Made by a program: the position numbers and the translations under genes. A model generated the notes under the pieces. It worked only from the letters and a program-made list of their open reading frames with translations. It was not told the DNA's origin and did not search any database. From assembly GCF_012767755.2 (NCBI RefSeq), contig NZ_AP023189.1, positions 310,001-374,000 on the forward strand: 64,000 bases of DNA, read 5' to 3'. The DNA comes from Pseudomonas tohonis (GTDB taxonomy: Bacteria; Pseudomonadota; Gammaproteobacteria; Pseudomonadales; Pseudomonadaceae). Shown here piece by piece: positions 52,608-62,017 of this stretch (positions are counted from its first letter, which is position 1; every line of letters starts with the position of its first letter).

Positions 52608-52695
52608 GGAGCTTCTGCCGGGTGGATGGGCACAGCCTACCAGCCGGCGAAGCGGCCGGGCAGGGTTGTGCCCGGGTTATCGGCGCGGACGCGTT

Positions 52696-52947
52696 TCAGC
52701 TTGAATGGACGGGCTCGGTGGTGAGGATGGTGAGCAGGCTCTGGGCGTGTTCGGCGGCGTCCAGCCCGAGGCTGGTGAGGTAGCCGCCATCGGGCTGGGT
52801 GATGAGTTTCTTCTGGTGGAGACGGGTGACCGCGCCTATGACCTTGGACGAGGCGTTGTTGTGCACCTTGAGTCCCTCCTGGGTGTTGTCCAGGTTGAAC
52901 AGGGTCAGCAGTTCCAGTTCGGCGATCAGCTCGGGGGTATACGACAT
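52696..52947 (-). CDS. TIGR02647 family DNA-binding-type protein
   Basis: An 83-residue protein with a winged-helix-like fold (MSYTPELIAELELLTLFNLD, KVIGAVTRLHQKKLITQPDGG). It matches the TIGR02647 family common in gammaproteobacteria, function unknown. A GGAGTC site is upstream. It lies between cyaA and a solute-binding protein gene. Confidence 0.88.
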   Translation of the reverse strand: MSYTPELIAELELLTLFNLDNTQEGLKVHNNASSKVIGAVTRLHQKKLITQPDGGYLTSLGLDAAEHAQSLLTILTTEPVHSS

Positions 52948-53019
52948 GGTGACTCCTGGGCTTCTGGTGGGCCCGCCTTCGTGCGGGCGGGTGTGACGGA
53001 TCAGTGTAGTAGGCCGGGC

Positions 53020-53805
53020 TCAGTCTGCCGGGTAGATCGCCTCGCCGTATTGCCAGCGGTCAAGGATCGCCTGGTATCGACCGTCTTCCTGGATGCGCTG
53101 CATGCCCTGGTCGAAACGCTGCAGCAGCCAGCCGGCCCGTGCTGCGCTGCGCGAGAACGACAGGTACAGCTCCGGCTGGTGCACCGTGCCCACGGCCTGG
53201 AAGCTGCCGGCGAGCTCGGGGTGCTCGCGCAGCAGCTCGGCGGTGGTGGCGCGGTAGGCCACCACGTAGTCGACGCGGCCGTGCTGCAGCATCAGAAAGC
53301 CGTTGAGGTCCTTGCGCACCGGCACCCGCTCCAGGGTGCGCAGGGCATCGAAGCGGGCGCCGTACTCGTAGCCGATGGTCACGGCCACCCGCGCGCCCTC
53401 CAGGCCTTGCAGGTCCACCACCGGGGTGGCCCGGTCGACACGCGACCAGAGCAGGATGTCGTCGCGGAACAACGGGTGCCGCGGCAACTGGTAGGCCTCG
53501 GCGATACGTGCGTCCGGCGCGGTGTTGAAACAGCCCGCCAGCTTGCCCTGGAGGGCGAGCTGCATGCAGCGGGAGTAGGGATAGGGCACGAGCTCCACCG
53601 GGGTGTCGACGGCGGCGAAGGCGGCCAGCACGATCTCCGCCGACATGCCGCGCACCGCGCCATCGCGGAACGCAGTGAAGGGGTACCAGTCGTCCTCGGC
53701 GCCGATCTGCAGCGGCTCGGCATGGACGCCTGCGGCCAGCAGGAGCAGCAGGCCGGAGAGCGCCCGGCGGACGAGGCGGGTGACGCGCAGCGGGCTCGAA
53801 CTCAT
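53020..53805 (-). CDS. Periplasmic substrate-binding protein (SBP_bac_3 type)
   Basis: A 261-residue protein with a signal peptide ending near GVHAEP, followed by a family-3 binding fold (GAEDDWYPFTAFRDGAVRGM, ARVAVTIGYEYGARFD, RVDYVVAYRATTAELL, FSRSAARAGWLLQRFDQGM). Typically binds amino acids or similar polar ligands. No permease or ATPase gene adjoins, so it may be an orphan or signal-transducing binding protein. Confidence 0.87.
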   Translation of the reverse strand: MSSSPLRVTRLVRRALSGLLLLLAAGVHAEPLQIGAEDDWYPFTAFRDGAVRGMSAEIVLAAFAAVDTPVELVPYPYSRCMQLALQGKLAGCFNTAPDARIAEAYQLPRHPLFRDDILLWSRVDRATPVVDLQGLEGARVAVTIGYEYGARFDALRTLERVPVRKDLNGFLMLQHGRVDYVVAYRATTAELLREHPELAGSFQAVGTVHQPELYLSFSRSAARAGWLLQRFDQGMQRIQEDGRYQAILDRWQYGEAIYPAD

Positions 53806-53883
53806 GGGGGCCTGGACCTCGACGACGCTCGGGTGGGATGGCGCGATGCTAGGGCCTGTTGCGATGGGTGATCCCGGCGTGGA

Positions 53884-54174
53884 TCAAGTTTCCTCGTCGT
53901 CTTCTTCGCTGTCGTCCGGCAGCTCGGGCAGCGCCCTGAGGGCGGCTTCGTACCAGGCCAGGTCGAAGGGCTGGTCCTGCTCCAGGCGACCGATCGCCCG
54001 AGCCAGCACCAGGGCCATGAGCTGGACGCTCTCCTCGCGCTCGTAGCCCACCAGGGTCAGCTTGTTCAGGGTGGCCTTGGCTGCCGGCGGGTTGTCGGCT
54101 TCCAACTGGTTCTCGATGGCCTGGATCAGGGTTTCCTCGGCGAAGGCTTCTTCGCTGTCGTCGTGCTCGCTCAT
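53884..54174 (-). CDS. Acidic hypothetical protein
   Basis: A 96-residue, strongly acidic helical protein (MSEHDDSEEAFAEETLIQAI, ending PDDSEEDDEET). Conserved at this place in pseudomonads by synteny to argH/cyaA. The helical hairpin pattern LIQAIENQLEADNPPAAKATL recalls a tetratricopeptide-like unit. ATG at 54174 is preferred over upstream frames because AGGAGAAGCGCC precedes it. Confidence 0.72.
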   Translation of the reverse strand: MSEHDDSEEAFAEETLIQAIENQLEADNPPAAKATLNKLTLVGYEREESVQLMALVLARAIGRLEQDQPFDLAWYEAALRALPELPDDSEEDDEET

Positions 54175-54309
54175 GGCGCTTCTCCTCGTTGTGCAGGCAC
54201 GCAGTGTGCCACGGCGTGCCCCTCCATTCACTGCCCTGATCCTGCTGGCGCGGCCCGGGGGGCGGGTCTATAAGGACGGACGCCCACCCCGCACGGCCAG
54301 GAGGCCCCC

Positions 54310-54975
54310 ATGCTCAAGCTCCACGGTTTTTCCGTCAGCAACTACTACAACATGGTCAAGCTGGCGCTGCTGACCAAAGGCATTCCCTTCGAGGAGGTGC
54401 TGGTCCATGGCAGCCAGGAGCCGGCGTTCCTCGCCATCAGCCCGCGCGGCAAGGTGCCGGTGCTGGAGACCGAGCAGGGCTTCATCAACGAGACCGGCGC
54501 CATCCTCGAATACCTGGAAGAACGCTTCCCCCAGCGTCCGCTGCTGCCGGCCGATCCCTACCAGCGTGGCGTGGTCCGTGCGCTGGTTCGTGAGATCGAG
54601 CTGTACATCGAGCTGCCGGCGCGCAGCTGTTATCCACAGGCCTTCTTCGGCATGCCGCTGCCGGAGGCGATCCGCGAGAAGGGCAAGGCCGAGCTGCTGG
54701 CCGGGGTCGCCGCGCTGGCGCGTCACGGCCGCTTCGCGCCCTATGTGGCGGGCGACTCCATGAGCTTCGCCGACCTGTATTTCCTCTACAGCATCGACCT
54801 CGCCTGCGAGGTGGCGCAGAAGCTGTTCGCCACCGACCTGCTGGCGGACTTGCCCGACGCCCGCGCGCTGCTGGCCAAGCTCGGCGCCGAAGCCCATGTG
54901 CAGCGCATCGCCGCCGACAAGGCGCGGGAGATGCCCGGCTTCCTCGAGGCGGTCAAGGCCCGCGCACGGGGCTGA
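54310..54975 (+). CDS. Glutathione S-transferase family protein
   Basis: A 221-residue GST. The N-terminal thioredoxin-like domain has MLKLHGFSVSNYYNMVKLAL, RGKVPVLETEQGFINETGAI (glutathione-binding VPVLE and ExxAI), and the helical C-terminal domain ends in GFLEAVKARA. The S/Y at the active position near residue 9-13 would bind glutathione. The substrate is unknown. GGAGG-like bases lie before ATG. Confidence 0.93.
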   Translation: MLKLHGFSVSNYYNMVKLALLTKGIPFEEVLVHGSQEPAFLAISPRGKVPVLETEQGFINETGAILEYLEERFPQRPLLPADPYQRGVVRALVREIELYIELPARSCYPQAFFGMPLPEAIREKGKAELLAGVAALARHGRFAPYVAGDSMSFADLYFLYSIDLACEVAQKLFATDLLADLPDARALLAKLGAEAHVQRIAADKAREMPGFLEAVKARARG

Positions 54976-54984
54976 GGTTCGGTT

Positions 54985-55557
54985 TCAGCGGGGCAGGCTG
55001 TCCAGCCAGGCGTCGAGTTCCGCTCGCGACTCCAGCCTGATGAAGCGGATCCCGGCGTTGGCCGGGTCCCGCTGCTCGGCGGCGAAGCGCTCGCGGTAGA
55101 TCGCGTGGCGGGTCCAGGCCCAGAGGATGATCGAGCGCCCCGGGTCCAGGCTCAGCAGGTTGCGCAGGCGTTCGCGGTTGCCGTTCCAGAGCGTCTTGCG
55201 CAGCAACAGGCGGCCCAGGGTGCGGGTGATGACCTGGCGCATCACGACCGGGCGCGGGAGGTCGAGCCAGACCACCGTATCGGCGCGGGAAAGTGTCAGC
55301 GGGCGTACCGCCGAGTAGGCGCCTTCGACGACCCAGCGTGGCGCCTGCAGGGCGGCCTCGACCCGCGCGCGGAATTCGGCGCGGGGCAGGGGCTGCCACC
55401 CGGGCTGGTGGAAGATCGCGTCGAGCTCGATATGCGGGCAGCCCAGGCGCGCGGCCAGGCGGCGCGCCAGGTGCGTCTTGCCCGAGCCCGAGCAGCCGAC
55501 GATGGAAATGCGCTGGCCGACCGGCGTCGGCCAGGTGTCGGGGGTGTGGTCCTGCAT
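54985..55557 (-). CDS. P-loop NTPase, adenylate-kinase-like
   Basis: A 190-residue kinase-like protein of the topology-modulation/AAA_18 kind. Walker A RISIVGCSGSGKTHLARRLA, then PHIELDAIFHQPGW, WVVEGAYSAVRPLTLSRADT, and WLDLPRPVVMRQVITRTLGR. Many such proteins are annotated as adenylate kinase or FlaR-like; substrate unproven. The start at 55557 has AGGG upstream with good spacing, and 55563 is an alternative. Confidence 0.85.
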   Translation of the reverse strand: MQDHTPDTWPTPVGQRISIVGCSGSGKTHLARRLAARLGCPHIELDAIFHQPGWQPLPRAEFRARVEAALQAPRWVVEGAYSAVRPLTLSRADTVVWLDLPRPVVMRQVITRTLGRLLLRKTLWNGNRERLRNLLSLDPGRSIILWAWTRHAIYRERFAAEQRDPANAGIRFIRLESRAELDAWLDSLPR

Positions 55558-55591
55558 GGTCATCCCTGCCGGTCGCGGGGCGACCTCGTGA

Positions 55592-56986
55592 TCAGCGTGC
55601 GGCGAGCAGCGCCTTGCCACGAGCGACGGCGGCGCGAACCTGGTTCGGTGCCGTGCCGCCGATGTGGTCGCGGGCATTGACCGAGCCTTCCAGGGTCAGC
55701 ACGGCGAAGACGTCGTCGTCGATCTGGTCGCTGAACCGGCGCAGTTCGTCGAGGCTCATCTCCGCCAGGTCCTTGCCGGAGTCGACGCCGTACTTCACCG
55801 CGTGGCCGACGATCTCGTGGCAGTCGCGGAAGGGCAGGCCCTTGCGCACCAGGTAGTCGGCGAGATCGGTGGCGGTGGAGAAGCCGCGGCGGGCCGCCTC
55901 GCGCATCACCGCGTGGCGCGGCTTGATCGCCGGGATCATGTCGGCGAAGGCGCGCAGGGAGTCACGCAGGGTGTCGGCGGCGTCGAACAGCGGCTCCTTG
56001 TCCTCCTGGTTGTCCTTGTTGTAGGCCAGCGGCTGGCCCTTCATCAGGGTCAGCAGGCCGGTCAGGGCGCCGAACACGCGGCCGGACTTGCCCCTTACCA
56101 GTTCGGGCACGTCGGGGTTCTTCTTCTGCGGCATGATCGAGGAGCCGGTGCAGAAGCGGTCGGGCAGGTCGATGAACTGGAACTGGGCGCTGGTCCAGAG
56201 CACCAGTTCTTCGGAGAAGCGCGACAGGTGCATCATCGCCAGGGAGGCGGCGGCGCAGAATTCGATGGCGAAGTCGCGGTCGGACACGCCGTCCAGCGAG
56301 TTGCCGCCGACGGCGTCGAAGCCCAGCAGGCGGCAGGTGACTTCGCGCTGGATCGGGTAGGTGGTGCCGGCCAGGGCGGCGCTGCCCAGCGGCATGCGGT
56401 TGACGCGCTTGCGGCAGTCGACCAGGCGCTCGTGGTCACGGCTGAGCATTTCGAACCAGGCCAGCAGGTGGTGGCCGAAGGTCACCGGCTGCGCGGTCTG
56501 CAGGTGGGTGAAGCCGGGCATGATGGTGTCCGCTTCACGCTCGGCCTGTTCCAGCAGGCCCTGCTGCAGGCGGGTGATCTCGCCGAGGATGATGTCGATC
56601 TCGTCACGCAGCCAGAGGCGGATGTCGGTGGCCACCTGGTCGTTGCGCGAGCGGCCGGTGTGCAGCTTCTTGCCGGTGATGCCGATGCGGTCGGTCAGGC
56701 GCGCTTCGATGTTCATGTGCACGTCTTCCAGGTCGACGCGCCATTCGAAGGTGCCGGCCTCGATCTCGGTCTGGATTTCCTTCAGGCCCTTCTCGATGGC
56801 GTCGCGCTCGTCCGCGGTCAGCACGCCGGCTTCGGCCAGCATGGTGGCGTGGGCGATGGAGCCCATGATGTCGTGGCGATACAAGCGCTTGTCGAAGTCG
56901 ACGGAGGCGGTGAAGCGGGCGACGAAGGCGTCGACGGGCTCGCTGAAGCGGCCACCCCAGGACTGGTTGGTCTTGTCGGTGCTCAT
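55592..56986 (-). CDS. argH: Argininosuccinate lyase
   Basis: A 464-residue enzyme that splits argininosuccinate to arginine and fumarate. Start [20 protein letters not shown]; signature [20 protein letters not shown] (residues about 280-300) with the catalytic serine; [33 protein letters not shown] near the end. The frame extends to 57118 but ATG 56986 fits the family. It is transcribed away from fimS/algZ as in P. aeruginosa. Confidence 0.98.
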   Translation of the reverse strand: MSTDKTNQSWGGRFSEPVDAFVARFTASVDFDKRLYRHDIMGSIAHATMLAEAGVLTADERDAIEKGLKEIQTEIEAGTFEWRVDLEDVHMNIEARLTDRIGITGKKLHTGRSRNDQVATDIRLWLRDEIDIILGEITRLQQGLLEQAEREADTIMPGFTHLQTAQPVTFGHHLLAWFEMLSRDHERLVDCRKRVNRMPLGSAALAGTTYPIQREVTCRLLGFDAVGGNSLDGVSDRDFAIEFCAAASLAMMHLSRFSEELVLWTSAQFQFIDLPDRFCTGSSIMPQKKNPDVPELVRGKSGRVFGALTGLLTLMKGQPLAYNKDNQEDKEPLFDAADTLRDSLRAFADMIPAIKPRHAVMREAARRGFSTATDLADYLVRKGLPFRDCHEIVGHAVKYGVDSGKDLAEMSLDELRRFSDQIDDDVFAVLTLEGSVNARDHIGGTAPNQVRAAVARGKALLAAR

Positions 56987-57212
56987 GAGTGGGCTCGGTG
57001 CTGGAGGTGAAGGAAGGCCGATGGCCGAAAAATTACCGGCGATAATAACAGCGTTGCTGGTGAAACCGGCGCGTCCCGTCCGAGCGACCTGCCGGTCGGC
57101 GTTTGTAGCCTGCTTCACAGTTTTTCATCTCCAGCAGCATTTCGGTGCTTTATTTCGCCCGGCCGGAGCGCTCTGGCTTGCCGCCCGGCGGGCGCTTACG
57201 GAAACTGCCCGG

Positions 57213-58295
57213 ATGCCTGACGACAGCCGCAACAAGGCGCGCCCCGCCGCGTCCATCGACGATTTCTTCCTGCCCGAGCTGTGCCTGCCGGAGGCGCTGC
57301 TCGGCCTCGTGCTGCTCGCCGAGCTGCTGGTGATGGTACTGGTGCTGGCCGAGCCCATGCTGCCCAACTTCGACTGGGTGCGCCTGGCGCTGACCTCGCT
57401 CTTCGTGCAGTGGATCGTGCTGCTTTCCGCCGCCCTGCTGTGTCGGCTGCGTCCGTTGCTGGCGCGCATCAGTGCGGCGCTGGCGGGGATCATCTGCTGC
57501 CTGATCGTGGTCGGCCTCACCCTCACCTGCACCGCCGTGGCCGACTACTACGACCTGGGCGGGCCGCTGCCGCGCGCCGGCGAGGTCAACCTCTACCTGC
57601 GCCATGGGCTGATCAGCCTGATCATGTCGGCGCTGCTGCTGCGCTACTTCTACCTGCAGAGCCAGTGGCGCCGGCAGCAGCAGGCCGAGCTGCGCGCGCG
57701 CATCGAATCGCTGCAGGCGCGCATCCGCCCGCACTTCCTGTTCAACAGCCTGAACAGCATCGCCAGCCTGGTGGCCATCGATCCGTACAAGGCCGAGCAG
57801 GCGGTGCTCGATCTTTCCGACCTGTTCCGCGCCAGCCTGGCCAAGCCCGGCACCCTGGTCAGCTGGGCCGAGGAGCTGGAACTGGCGAAACGATATTTGT
57901 CGATCGAGCAATATCGTCTCGGAGAACGGCTACAGTTGGATTGGCAGGTAGACGAAGTGCCCGATGATTTGCCGATTCCACAACTGACCCTGCAACCCCT
58001 GCTGGAGAATGCCCTCATCTATGGCATTCAACCGCGTATAGAAGGGGGACTGGTGCGGGTGGAAGCCGAGTACAGGGATGGTGTGTTCCTGCTCTGCGTG
58101 AGCAACCCGTTCGACACGGGTGCGGAACCCCAGCCTTCACGCGGAACCCACCAGGCACTGACGAATATTGATGCCCGACTTACGGCACTTTTCGGCTCCA
58201 GAGCCAGTCTCAGCGTGGAGCGCCGTGACGGTCGCCACTTCACCTGTCTACGCTATCCTTGTGCGAGACTCACGCAGGAAGCCCGAGCAATATGA
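57213..58295 (+). CDS. algZ: Sensor kinase FimS/AlgZ
   Basis: A 360-residue inner-membrane protein with several hydrophobic helices in its N-terminal half (PEALLGLVLLAELLVMVLVL, LAGIICCLIVVGLTLTC, LISLIMSALLLRYFYLQ), followed by an unorthodox LytS-type kinase domain: IRPHFLFNSLNSIASL (phospho-histidine), VSWAEELELAKRYLSIEQYR, LQPLLENALIYG (N-box). It works with AlgR in twitching, alginate and type III secretion control. The stop overlaps the algR start. MPDDSR at 57213 gives a length close to the 358 residues of the P. aeruginosa protein. Confidence 0.95.
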   Translation: MPDDSRNKARPAASIDDFFLPELCLPEALLGLVLLAELLVMVLVLAEPMLPNFDWVRLALTSLFVQWIVLLSAALLCRLRPLLARISAALAGIICCLIVVGLTLTCTAVADYYDLGGPLPRAGEVNLYLRHGLISLIMSALLLRYFYLQSQWRRQQQAELRARIESLQARIRPHFLFNSLNSIASLVAIDPYKAEQAVLDLSDLFRASLAKPGTLVSWAEELELAKRYLSIEQYRLGERLQLDWQVDEVPDDLPIPQLTLQPLLENALIYGIQPRIEGGLVRVEAEYRDGVFLLCVSNPFDTGAEPQPSRGTHQALTNIDARLTALFGSRASLSVERRDGRHFTCLRYPCARLTQEARAI

Positions 58296-59038
58296 ATGTC
58301 CTGATCGTCGATGACGAACCCCTTGCCCGAGAGCGTCTCAGCCGCCTGGTCGGCGACCTCGACGGATACCGAGTTCTGGAGCCCGCCGCCACCAATGGCG
58401 AAGAGGCTCTGACCCTGATCGACAGCCTGAAACCGGATGTCGTGTTGCTCGACATCCGCATGCCAGGGCTCGATGGCCTGCAGGTGGCCGCGCGGCTCTG
58501 TGAGAAGGAAGCGCCGCCCGCGGTGATCTTCTGCACCGCCCATGACGAGTTCGCCCTGGATGCCTTCCAGGTGAGCGCCGTGGGATACCTGGTCAAGCCG
58601 GTGCGGCCGGAGTCACTGGCCGAGGCCCTGAAGAAGGCCGAGCGCCCGAACCGGGTGCAGCTGGCGGCGCTCACCCGCCCCGCCGCGGAGAGCGGGACCG
58701 GGCCGCGTTCGCACATCAGCGCCAGGACCCGCAAGGGCATCGAGCTGATCCCCCTGGACCAGGTCATCTACTTCATCGCTGACCACAAGTACGTGACCCT
58801 GCGTCACGAGCACGGCGAGGTCCTGCTGGACGAACCGCTGAAGGCGCTGGAGGACGAGTTCGGCGATCGCTTCGTGCGCATCCACCGCAACGCCCTGGTC
58901 GCCCGCGAGCGCATCGAGCGCCTGCAACGCACCCCGCTCGGGCACTTCCAGCTGTTCCTCAAGGGCCTCAACGGCGATGCGCTGACGGTCAGCCGGCGCC
59001 ACGTCGCCGGAGTGCGCAAGCTGATGCACAACCTCTAG
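58292..59038 (+). CDS. algR: Response regulator AlgR (LytTR type)
   Basis: A 248-residue regulator: receiver domain (VLIVDDEPLARERLSRLV, VVLLDIRMPGLDG with the phospho-acceptor D54, GYLVKPVRP) and LytTR DNA-binding domain (SARTRKGIELIPLDQVIYFI, FGDRFVRIHRNALVARERIE). Matches P. aeruginosa AlgR in length and domain order. It follows algZ with four-base overlap and precedes hemC. Confidence 0.97.
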   Translation: MNVLIVDDEPLARERLSRLVGDLDGYRVLEPAATNGEEALTLIDSLKPDVVLLDIRMPGLDGLQVAARLCEKEAPPAVIFCTAHDEFALDAFQVSAVGYLVKPVRPESLAEALKKAERPNRVQLAALTRPAAESGTGPRSHISARTRKGIELIPLDQVIYFIADHKYVTLRHEHGEVLLDEPLKALEDEFGDRFVRIHRNALVARERIERLQRTPLGHFQLFLKGLNGDALTVSRRHVAGVRKLMHNL

Positions 59039-59134
59039 GACGCATGGCCGCAGACGCCGGGTGGTCGCCCGCGCGCCTGCGGCTGTCTTGCCTGTTATCA
59101 TTCCGGGCAGTCCTGCTTCCGGAAGTCATCATCC

Positions 59135-60073
59135 ATGTCCCGCGAGATTCGCATCGCCACCCGCAAGAGTGCCCTGGCCCTGTGGCAGGCCGAGTTCGTC
59201 AAAGCCAGCCTGGAGAAGGCCCATCCCGGGCTCAAGGTCAGCCTGGTGCCCATGGTCAGCCGCGGCGACAAGCTGCTCGACGCCCCCCTGGCGAAGATCG
59301 GCGGCAAGGGCCTGTTCGTGAAGGAGCTGGAAACCGCCCTGCTGGAGAACGAGGCCGATATCGCCGTGCACTCCATGAAGGACGTGCCCATGGACTTCCC
59401 CGACGGCCTCGGCCTGTTCTGCATCTGCGAACGTGAAGACCCGCGCGATGCCTTCGTCTCCAACACCTTCGAAAGCCTCGACGCGCTGCCCGCCGGTGCC
59501 GTGGTCGGCACCTCCAGCCTGCGCCGCCAGGCCCAGCTGCTGGCGCGTCGCCCGGACCTGAAGATCCAGTTCCTGCGTGGCAACGTGAACACCCGCCTGG
59601 CCAAGCTCGACGCCGGCGAATACGACGCCATCATCCTCGCCGCCGCCGGCCTGATCCGCCTCGGCTTCCAGGAGCGCATCCGTTCCTCCATCAGCGTCGA
59701 CGACAGCCTGCCCGCCGGCGGCCAGGGCGCTGTGGGTATCGAATGCCGCACTGCCGACACCGAGATCCACGCCCTGCTGGCGCCCCTGCACCACCGCGAC
59801 ACCGCCCTGCGCGTCACCGCCGAGCGCGCCCTGAACAAGCGCCTCAATGGCGGCTGCCAGGTGCCCATCGCCTGCTACGCGATCCTCGAGGACGACCAGC
59901 TGTGGCTGCGCGGCCTGGTCGGCCAGCCCGACGGCGGCACCCTGCTGCGCGCTGAATCCCGCGCGCTGGCCAGCGACGCCGAGAGCCTTGGCGTGCGTGT
60001 CGCCGAAGACCTGCTGGGCCAGGGCGCAGAGGCCATCCTCCAGGCCGTCTATGGTGAGGCCGGCCACCCGTGA
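59135..60073 (+). CDS. hemC: Porphobilinogen deaminase (hydroxymethylbilane synthase)
   Basis: A 312-residue haem-pathway enzyme. [72 protein letters not shown] and the cofactor cysteine in [12 protein letters not shown]. It makes hydroxymethylbilane for hemD. It overlaps hemD by four bases in an operon. Confidence 0.98.
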   Translation: MSREIRIATRKSALALWQAEFVKASLEKAHPGLKVSLVPMVSRGDKLLDAPLAKIGGKGLFVKELETALLENEADIAVHSMKDVPMDFPDGLGLFCICEREDPRDAFVSNTFESLDALPAGAVVGTSSLRRQAQLLARRPDLKIQFLRGNVNTRLAKLDAGEYDAIILAAAGLIRLGFQERIRSSISVDDSLPAGGQGAVGIECRTADTEIHALLAPLHHRDTALRVTAERALNKRLNGGCQVPIACYAILEDDQLWLRGLVGQPDGGTLLRAESRALASDAESLGVRVAEDLLGQGAEAILQAVYGEAGHP

Positions 60074-60840
60074 CCGGCTGGCGCCTGCTGCTGACGCGCC
60101 CCGCCGACGACAGCGCCGTGCTGGGCGAGATCCTCGCCTCGCACGGCGTGCACAGCGCCAGCCTGCCACTGCTGGAGATCCAGCCGCTGGATGACGCCCC
60201 CGAACACCGCGCCACCCTCCTGGGCCTCGACCGCTATCGCGCGGTGATCGTGGTCAGCAAGCCCGCCGCCCGTCTCGGCCTCGAGCGCCTCGCGCGCCAC
60301 TGGCCGCAACCTCCCGGCCAGGTCCGCTGGTTCAGCGTCGGCGCCGCCACCGGCGAGGTGCTCACGGCTGCCGGCCTCGATGCCCACTGGCCGGAAAGCG
60401 GCGACGACAGCGAAGCCCTGCTGGCGCTGCCGGCATTCACCGAGGCGCTGGCCGCCCCGCACGCACGCGTGCTGATCATGCGTGGCGAGGGTGGCCGAGA
60501 ATTTCTCGCCGAGCGTTTGCGCGGCCAAGGCGTGACGGTGGACTATCTGGAACTCTACCGCCGCCGCCTGCCCGACTACCCGCCGCGCAGCCTGCAGCGG
60601 CTGATTCGAGCGGAACGCCTGAACGGCCTGGTGGTCAGCAGTGGGCAGGGTTTCGAGCACCTGAACGCACTGGCCGGGGATGATTGGCCCACCCTGGCCC
60701 GTCTACCCTTGTTCGTACCGAGCCCGCGCGTGGCCGAACTGGCGCGCGATGCGGGCGCGCAAGTCGTTGTGGACTGCCGGGGCGCCAGCGCCTCGGCCTT
60801 GCTGGCGGCGCTGGAGAATCAACCGGCCCCGGCCCCCTGA
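60070..60840 (+). CDS. hemD: Uroporphyrinogen-III synthase
   Basis: A 256-residue enzyme closing hydroxymethylbilane to uroporphyrinogen III. Family pattern: [107 protein letters not shown]. It overlaps hemC and is 16 bases before hemX. Confidence 0.95.
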   Translation: MTGWRLLLTRPADDSAVLGEILASHGVHSASLPLLEIQPLDDAPEHRATLLGLDRYRAVIVVSKPAARLGLERLARHWPQPPGQVRWFSVGAATGEVLTAAGLDAHWPESGDDSEALLALPAFTEALAAPHARVLIMRGEGGREFLAERLRGQGVTVDYLELYRRRLPDYPPRSLQRLIRAERLNGLVVSSGQGFEHLNALAGDDWPTLARLPLFVPSPRVAELARDAGAQVVVDCRGASASALLAALENQPAPAP

Positions 60841-60856
60841 TGCAAAGGATGGATAC

Positions 60857-62017
60857 GTGAGCGAAGCAGATCTGGCTAAAACCGAGCAGCAACCCCCGGC
60901 CTCCGAGCCCGTCATTCCTGCCACCGCCAAGCCGGCTTCCCGGGGCGGTGGCCTGGCCATCCTGGCATTGCTGGTGGGCGCCGCCGGCGTCGCCGTCGCC
61001 GGTTGGAGCCTGTGGCAGATACGCAGCCTCGAAGCCCGCGACCAGCAGCAGCTGAGCATGGTCGAGGACGCCCGTGGCCAGGCCCAGTCCCTGCAGCAGC
61101 GCGAGAAAAAACTCACCGAGCGCCTCGACCAGCTGCCCAGCGCCGAAGAACTGGACGAGCGCCGCCGCCTGCTGGCCGACCTGCAGGGCGACCAGCAGCG
61201 CCTGAGCCAGCGCCTGGAGACCGTTCTCGGTGCCAGCCGCAAGGATTGGCGCCTGGCCGAGGCCGAGCACCTGTTGCGCCTGGCCAGCCTGCGTCTCTCC
61301 GCGCTGCAGGACATCACCAGCGCCAAGGCCCTGGTGGAAGCGGCCGACGACATCCTCCGCGAGCAGGACGACCCCGCCGCGTTCGCCACCCGCGAGCAGC
61401 TCTCGCGCAGCCTCGAGGCGCTGCGCACCACGGCGCAACCGGACCGCACCGGGCTGTTCCTGCAACTCGGCGCGCTGCGCGAGCAGGCCACCCAGCTCAG
61501 CCCCCTGGCCCCGGCCTTCGAGGACAAGGGCGGCGTGCTGCGCAACATGGCCGCCGACGGCGACGGTGGCAGCTGGTGGGCCGAGTGGCTGGAAAAGCTC
61601 TCCCACTACTTCCGCATCCAGTTCGACGCCGACCAGAACATCAAGCCGCTGCTCGCCGGGCAAGGGCTGTCCCAGGTGCGCCTGGCCCTGTCGCTCGCCC
61701 TGGAGCAGGCGCAGTGGGCGGCACTGCACGGCCAGACCCAGGTCTATCGCCAGTCGCTGAAGCAGGCGCGTGATGTGCTGGATTCGCAGTTCAACGCCGA
61801 GAAACCGGAGAGCCGTGCATTGCTGGCGCGCATCGACGAACTCGCCACCCAGCCGGTCGAAGTGAAGACGCCCGACCTCGGTGCCTCCCTCGAAGCGCTC
61901 CAGGCCTACCTGCAGCGCAGCCAGCGTCTCGCCGATCCGAAGGCCGCCGCCGCGCCCGAGGCCGACCCGTCGCAGGACCCCGAAGCGGCGCCGCCGGTGG
62001 AGGGCCAGGGCCAATGA
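60857..62017 (+). CDS. hemX: HemX family membrane protein
   Basis: A 386-residue inner-membrane protein: acidic cytoplasmic lead, one membrane segment (GLAILALLVGAAGVAVAGWSL), coiled coil (QLSMVEDARGQAQSLQQREK) and a periplasmic helical domain. HemX stands in hemCDXY operons with an unsettled role, perhaps as scaffold or regulator. The start is GTG with AAAGGA ahead. It overlaps hemY by four bases. Confidence 0.93.
   Translation: MSEADLAKTEQQPPASEPVIPATAKPASRGGGLAILALLVGAAGVAVAGWSLWQIRSLEARDQQQLSMVEDARGQAQSLQQREKKLTERLDQLPSAEELDERRRLLADLQGDQQRLSQRLETVLGASRKDWRLAEAEHLLRLASLRLSALQDITSAKALVEAADDILREQDDPAAFATREQLSRSLEALRTTAQPDRTGLFLQLGALREQATQLSPLAPAFEDKGGVLRNMAADGDGGSWWAEWLEKLSHYFRIQFDADQNIKPLLAGQGLSQVRLALSLALEQAQWAALHGQTQVYRQSLKQARDVLDSQFNAEKPESRALLARIDELATQPVEVKTPDLGASLEALQAYLQRSQRLADPKAAAAPEADPSQDPEAAPPVEGQGQ

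Noticed and set aside
55664..57010. A 448-codon plus-strand open frame across argH
   Set aside because: Shadow of argH; glycine/valine/glutamine-rich with no family features.
60635..62014. A 459-codon minus-strand open frame across hemX
   Set aside because: Shadow of hemX in G+C-rich DNA; no start signal and no domain.
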